This document shows, piece by piece, positions 7,589-9,194 of a DNA stretch of 9,194 nucleotides. Numbering within the stretch: the stretch's first letter is position 1; each line of letters opens with the position of its first letter. A program made the translations under genes and the position numbers. Below the pieces are notes generated by a model that worked only from the letters and a program-made list of their open reading frames with translations, searched no databases and was not told where the DNA came from. The stretch spans positions 1-9,194 of the forward strand of contig JAJYTK010000025.1 of NCBI GenBank assembly GCA_021793095.1, written 5' to 3'. The DNA comes from Pseudomonadota bacterium (lineage in GTDB: Bacteria > Pseudomonadota > Gammaproteobacteria > Burkholderiales > Burkholderiaceae_B).

Positions 7589-8062
7589 TTATGGTTTATC
7601 CAGAGCGTCCCGGCACCAGTGACACAGCACTGCGATTAGGGATAGGGCGGCTCCGATCGGAATTGATATATAGATCCAGGAAATAGAAATACCCAAGGTG
7701 GGCATCGTTTGAAAGCGCACCCGCCAAGTCATTTGGATACCAATCCAAAGTAAAAATAATAAAAATGCAGCCACAATGAGCAGGACGATCAACTCAAGTG
7801 CACGGCCATAGCCGTATTCATCGAGTTTGGTGCGCAACACATTTACCCCGAGCATGGCGCCCTCGCGGAATGCCAAAGTGATGCCCAGCATCACCGTCCA
7901 GATAATGGCGGCGCGCGTGAGGGCCTCGGACCAAGCTGCGGGCGATTGGAATATAAATCGGGACAATACCTGATAAAAGCCCGCCGCAACCGCTACCCAG
8001 AGCAGCAGTTGGGCGAGCCCCGATATCACCTGAAAGAGATGATGATCAAAACGACGTAACAT
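7589..8062 (-). CDS. dctQ: TRAP transporter small membrane subunit, DctQ family
   Basis: A 157-residue integral membrane protein that partners the DctM permease and helps dock the periplasmic binding protein. Four hydrophobic segments are visible (about 13-33, 50-66, 88-110 and 127-148). The DctQ pattern WSEALTRAAIIWTVMLG (44-60), followed by REGAMLGV, and TMPTLGISISWIYISIPIG (119-137) are typical. The gene starts 3 bp after the dctP stop. No strong SD is seen there, so translation is probably coupled to dctP. The stop is 12 bp from dctM. Confidence 0.93.
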   Translation of the reverse strand: MLRRFDHHLFQVISGLAQLLLWVAVAAGFYQVLSRFIFQSPAAWSEALTRAAIIWTVMLGITLAFREGAMLGVNVLRTKLDEYGYGRALELIVLLIVAAFLLFLLWIGIQMTWRVRFQTMPTLGISISWIYISIPIGAALSLIAVLCHWCRDALDKP

Positions 8063-8065
8063 GGT

Positions 8066-9040
8066 TTATTGAGCGTCACGGATGGACTCGATGAGCTCCT
8101 CACCAAACTGGCTGTAGTAGTCTGCATAGACAGGCTCAACAGCGGCCTCAAAGGCAGCATAATCAACCTCGTTGACCTGCATGCCATTTTCCTTGAGGGT
8201 TTCGATACCGTCCTTTTCTACGGTATCCACATAATCACGCATCGCCAGTGCAGCGGCCTTGCCGGCAGCCTGGAATTGCTCTTTTTCCTCGTCACTGAGG
8301 CTGTCATAAACCATCGGCGATACCAAGATCAATGCCGGCGCATAGACGTGCCCTGTCAGAGATAAATGGTCTTGTAATTGCCAGAGCTTGGCAGACACAA
8401 TCACAGACAGAGGGTTTTCCTGCCCATCGATGGCCCCCTGCTGGAGTGCGGTCGCCACCTCGGGCCAGGCCATGGGCGAGGCTTGGACACCCAGCTCGCG
8501 AAACGCCTTGAGGTGGATGGGGTTTTCAGTAATACGGATTTTTAGCCCCTTGATATCCTCAGGGGTTTCCACGGCACGCTTGCTGTTGGTCAGGTGTCTA
8601 AAACCCTGCTCACCCCAAGCCAGAGCGGTTAAACCGTGCTTGGGAAACTCAGCGAGCATCTCTTCACCAATCTCACTATCGAGCACACCGCGGGCGTGAT
8701 CTAAATCGCGGAATAAAAAGGGCACATCAAAGACACCAGTCTCGGGGACAAAATTAAGTGTCGCGCCTGTAGACACCAACGCCACATCAACCGTCCCGAG
8801 CTGCAAGCCCTCGATAACCTCGCGCTCGCCGCCCAAGGCACTATTGGGAAACTCCTCGATCACAAAGTTTTCATTGCTGTCCCCCAAGGACTCGATAAAA
8901 GCCGCCGCACCTGCGCCATAGTGGGAATCTTTGGAGAGAGCGTATGCCATTTTGAGTTCTTGTTGGGCTAAGGCTGGACTCGCCGCAAACACCGCCGTCG
9001 CCAGAGTCGCGATGAGGCCGCCCAAGATGGACCTTTTCAT
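8066..9040 (-). CDS. dctP: TRAP transporter periplasmic solute-binding protein, DctP family
   Basis: The 324-residue product captures substrate in the periplasm and delivers it to DctQM. It has a signal peptide with a basic start (MKR), a hydrophobic core (about 5-20) and a cleavage site after Ala25 (SPALA before QQELK). The mature part begins with LKMAYALSKDSHYG, typical of the family. NSALGGEREVIEGLQLGTVD (66-85) and GLKIRITENP (165-174) follow. Arg169 is the conserved arginine that in SiaP-like proteins grips the substrate carboxylate, so a carboxylic acid is the expected ligand. GAIDGQENP at 202-210 is also conserved. Which acid is bound cannot be decided; the downstream gad favours glutamate as a hypothesis. 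The ATG has AGGAG (complement of 9049-9053) 8 nt upstream. It is the first gene of the inferred operon. Confidence 0.95.
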   Translation of the reverse strand: MKRSILGGLIATLATAVFAASPALAQQELKMAYALSKDSHYGAGAAAFIESLGDSNENFVIEEFPNSALGGEREVIEGLQLGTVDVALVSTGATLNFVPETGVFDVPFLFRDLDHARGVLDSEIGEEMLAEFPKHGLTALAWGEQGFRHLTNSKRAVETPEDIKGLKIRITENPIHLKAFRELGVQASPMAWPEVATALQQGAIDGQENPLSVIVSAKLWQLQDHLSLTGHVYAPALILVSPMVYDSLSDEEKEQFQAAGKAAALAMRDYVDTVEKDGIETLKENGMQVNEVDYAAFEAAVEPVYADYYSQFGEELIESIRDAQ

Positions 9041-9062
9041 GAATAAAACTCCTAAGGTAGAT

Positions 9063-9095
9063 AAAGACTAGAAAGACTCACAACCTAAAAAGACT
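9063..9095 (-). repeat. Three copies of AGTCTTT in the dctP leader
   Basis: AAAGACT on the plus strand (AGTCTTT in the transcript) occurs at 9063-9069, 9072-9078 and 9089-9095, all in the same orientation and all between the candidate -10 and the dctP SD. The spacings between starts are 9 and 17 bp. Three identical 7-mers in 33 bp are unlikely by chance. They could be sites for a regulator or an RNA-binding factor; no known family is recognised. Confidence 0.5.
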
Positions 9096-9101
9096 ACACC
9101 G

Positions 9102-9124
9102 CCTGATTATATTGAGCAATCAGG
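9102..9124 (-). promoter_or_regulatory. Candidate dctP operon promoter -10 in an inverted repeat
   Basis: The minus strand carries TATAAT at 9111-9106, with a likely start near 9099 and a leader of about 59 nt. A convincing -35 box is not visible, so activation by a regulator is possible. The -10 overlaps one arm of the inverted repeat CCTGATT (9102-9108) / AATCAGG (9118-9124) with a 9-bp spacer, an arrangement that would suit an operator. No sigma-54 -24/-12 pair was found. Confidence 0.4.
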
Positions 9125-9165
9125 GGTTACACTCGCTTATCATGCATCGTATTGATTATTGAGCA
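9110..9165. repeat. Direct repeat TATTGAGCA upstream of dctP
   Basis: TATTGAGCA occurs at 9110-9118 and again at 9157-9165, 47 bp apart. The first copy fills the spacer of the inverted repeat at the candidate promoter. This pairing of sites is compatible with a DNA-binding regulator, but no family consensus is recognised. Confidence 0.35.
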
Positions 9166-9194
9166 TTTGAGTGTGATGGCCAAATAGCCTGTCC
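9125..9194. other. Right-end flank without a supported gene
   Basis: Two minus-strand frames enter from beyond the window and stop here. One ends at TGA near 9142 after 17 codons, reading GHHTQMLNNQYDA at its end; the other ends at TAA (9156-9158). Either could be the tail of an upstream gene, for example a regulator, but the fragment is too short to decide. On the plus strand GTGATG near 9172 stops within a few codons. Confidence 0.2.

Noticed and set aside
9041..9194. Sigma-54 promoter for the TRAP operon
   Set aside because: Dicarboxylate transport genes often use sigma-54, but no GG-N10-GC pair with the expected context is visible on the minus strand.

Overview
The window looks like chromosomal DNA from a betaproteobacterium, most likely Burkholderiales and possibly Alcaligenaceae. 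S15 and PNPase read like Bordetella-type homologues as I remember them; no database was searched. All main genes are intact and of normal family length. I see no mobile element, CRISPR array, tRNA or rRNA.

Left part (1-3450): an uncharacterised lipoprotein gene on the minus strand diverges from rpsO-pnp on the plus strand. The lipoprotein carries two BamE/SmpA-like repeat units. The 214-bp divergent spacer contains a perfect palindrome, TATAATTATA, that gives a -10 hexamer on both strands. The rpsO leader can fold a hairpin whose loop is complementary to the rpsO Shine-Dalgarno (SD) sequence, an S15-type autoregulatory pseudoknot. A 19-bp hairpin followed by five T residues fills the rpsO-pnp gap. 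It begins where a pnp transcript from an extended -10 promoter would start. A Rho-independent terminator follows pnp.

Middle (3470-6267): a ClC-type chloride/proton antiporter gene (plus strand) converges on a GadB-type glutamate decarboxylase gene (minus strand). An 11-bp perfect hairpin lies between their ends.

Right part (6299-9194): the three genes of a tripartite TRAP transporter lie on the minus strand in the order dctP, dctQ, dctM, then gad. The gaps are 3, 12 and 31 bp with no terminator, so I infer one operon, dctPQM-gad. No gadC-type glutamate/GABA antiporter is present. The region upstream of dctP holds a candidate -10 in an inverted repeat, a 9-bp direct repeat, and three copies of AGTCTTT in the presumed leader.

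The most interesting idea is functional. A Na+-driven TRAP importer could feed glutamate to an acid-activated decarboxylase, which consumes protons, while the adjacent ClC antiporter provides the electrical shunt known from E. coli acid resistance. The gene order is seen directly; the TRAP substrate and the joint role are inference.
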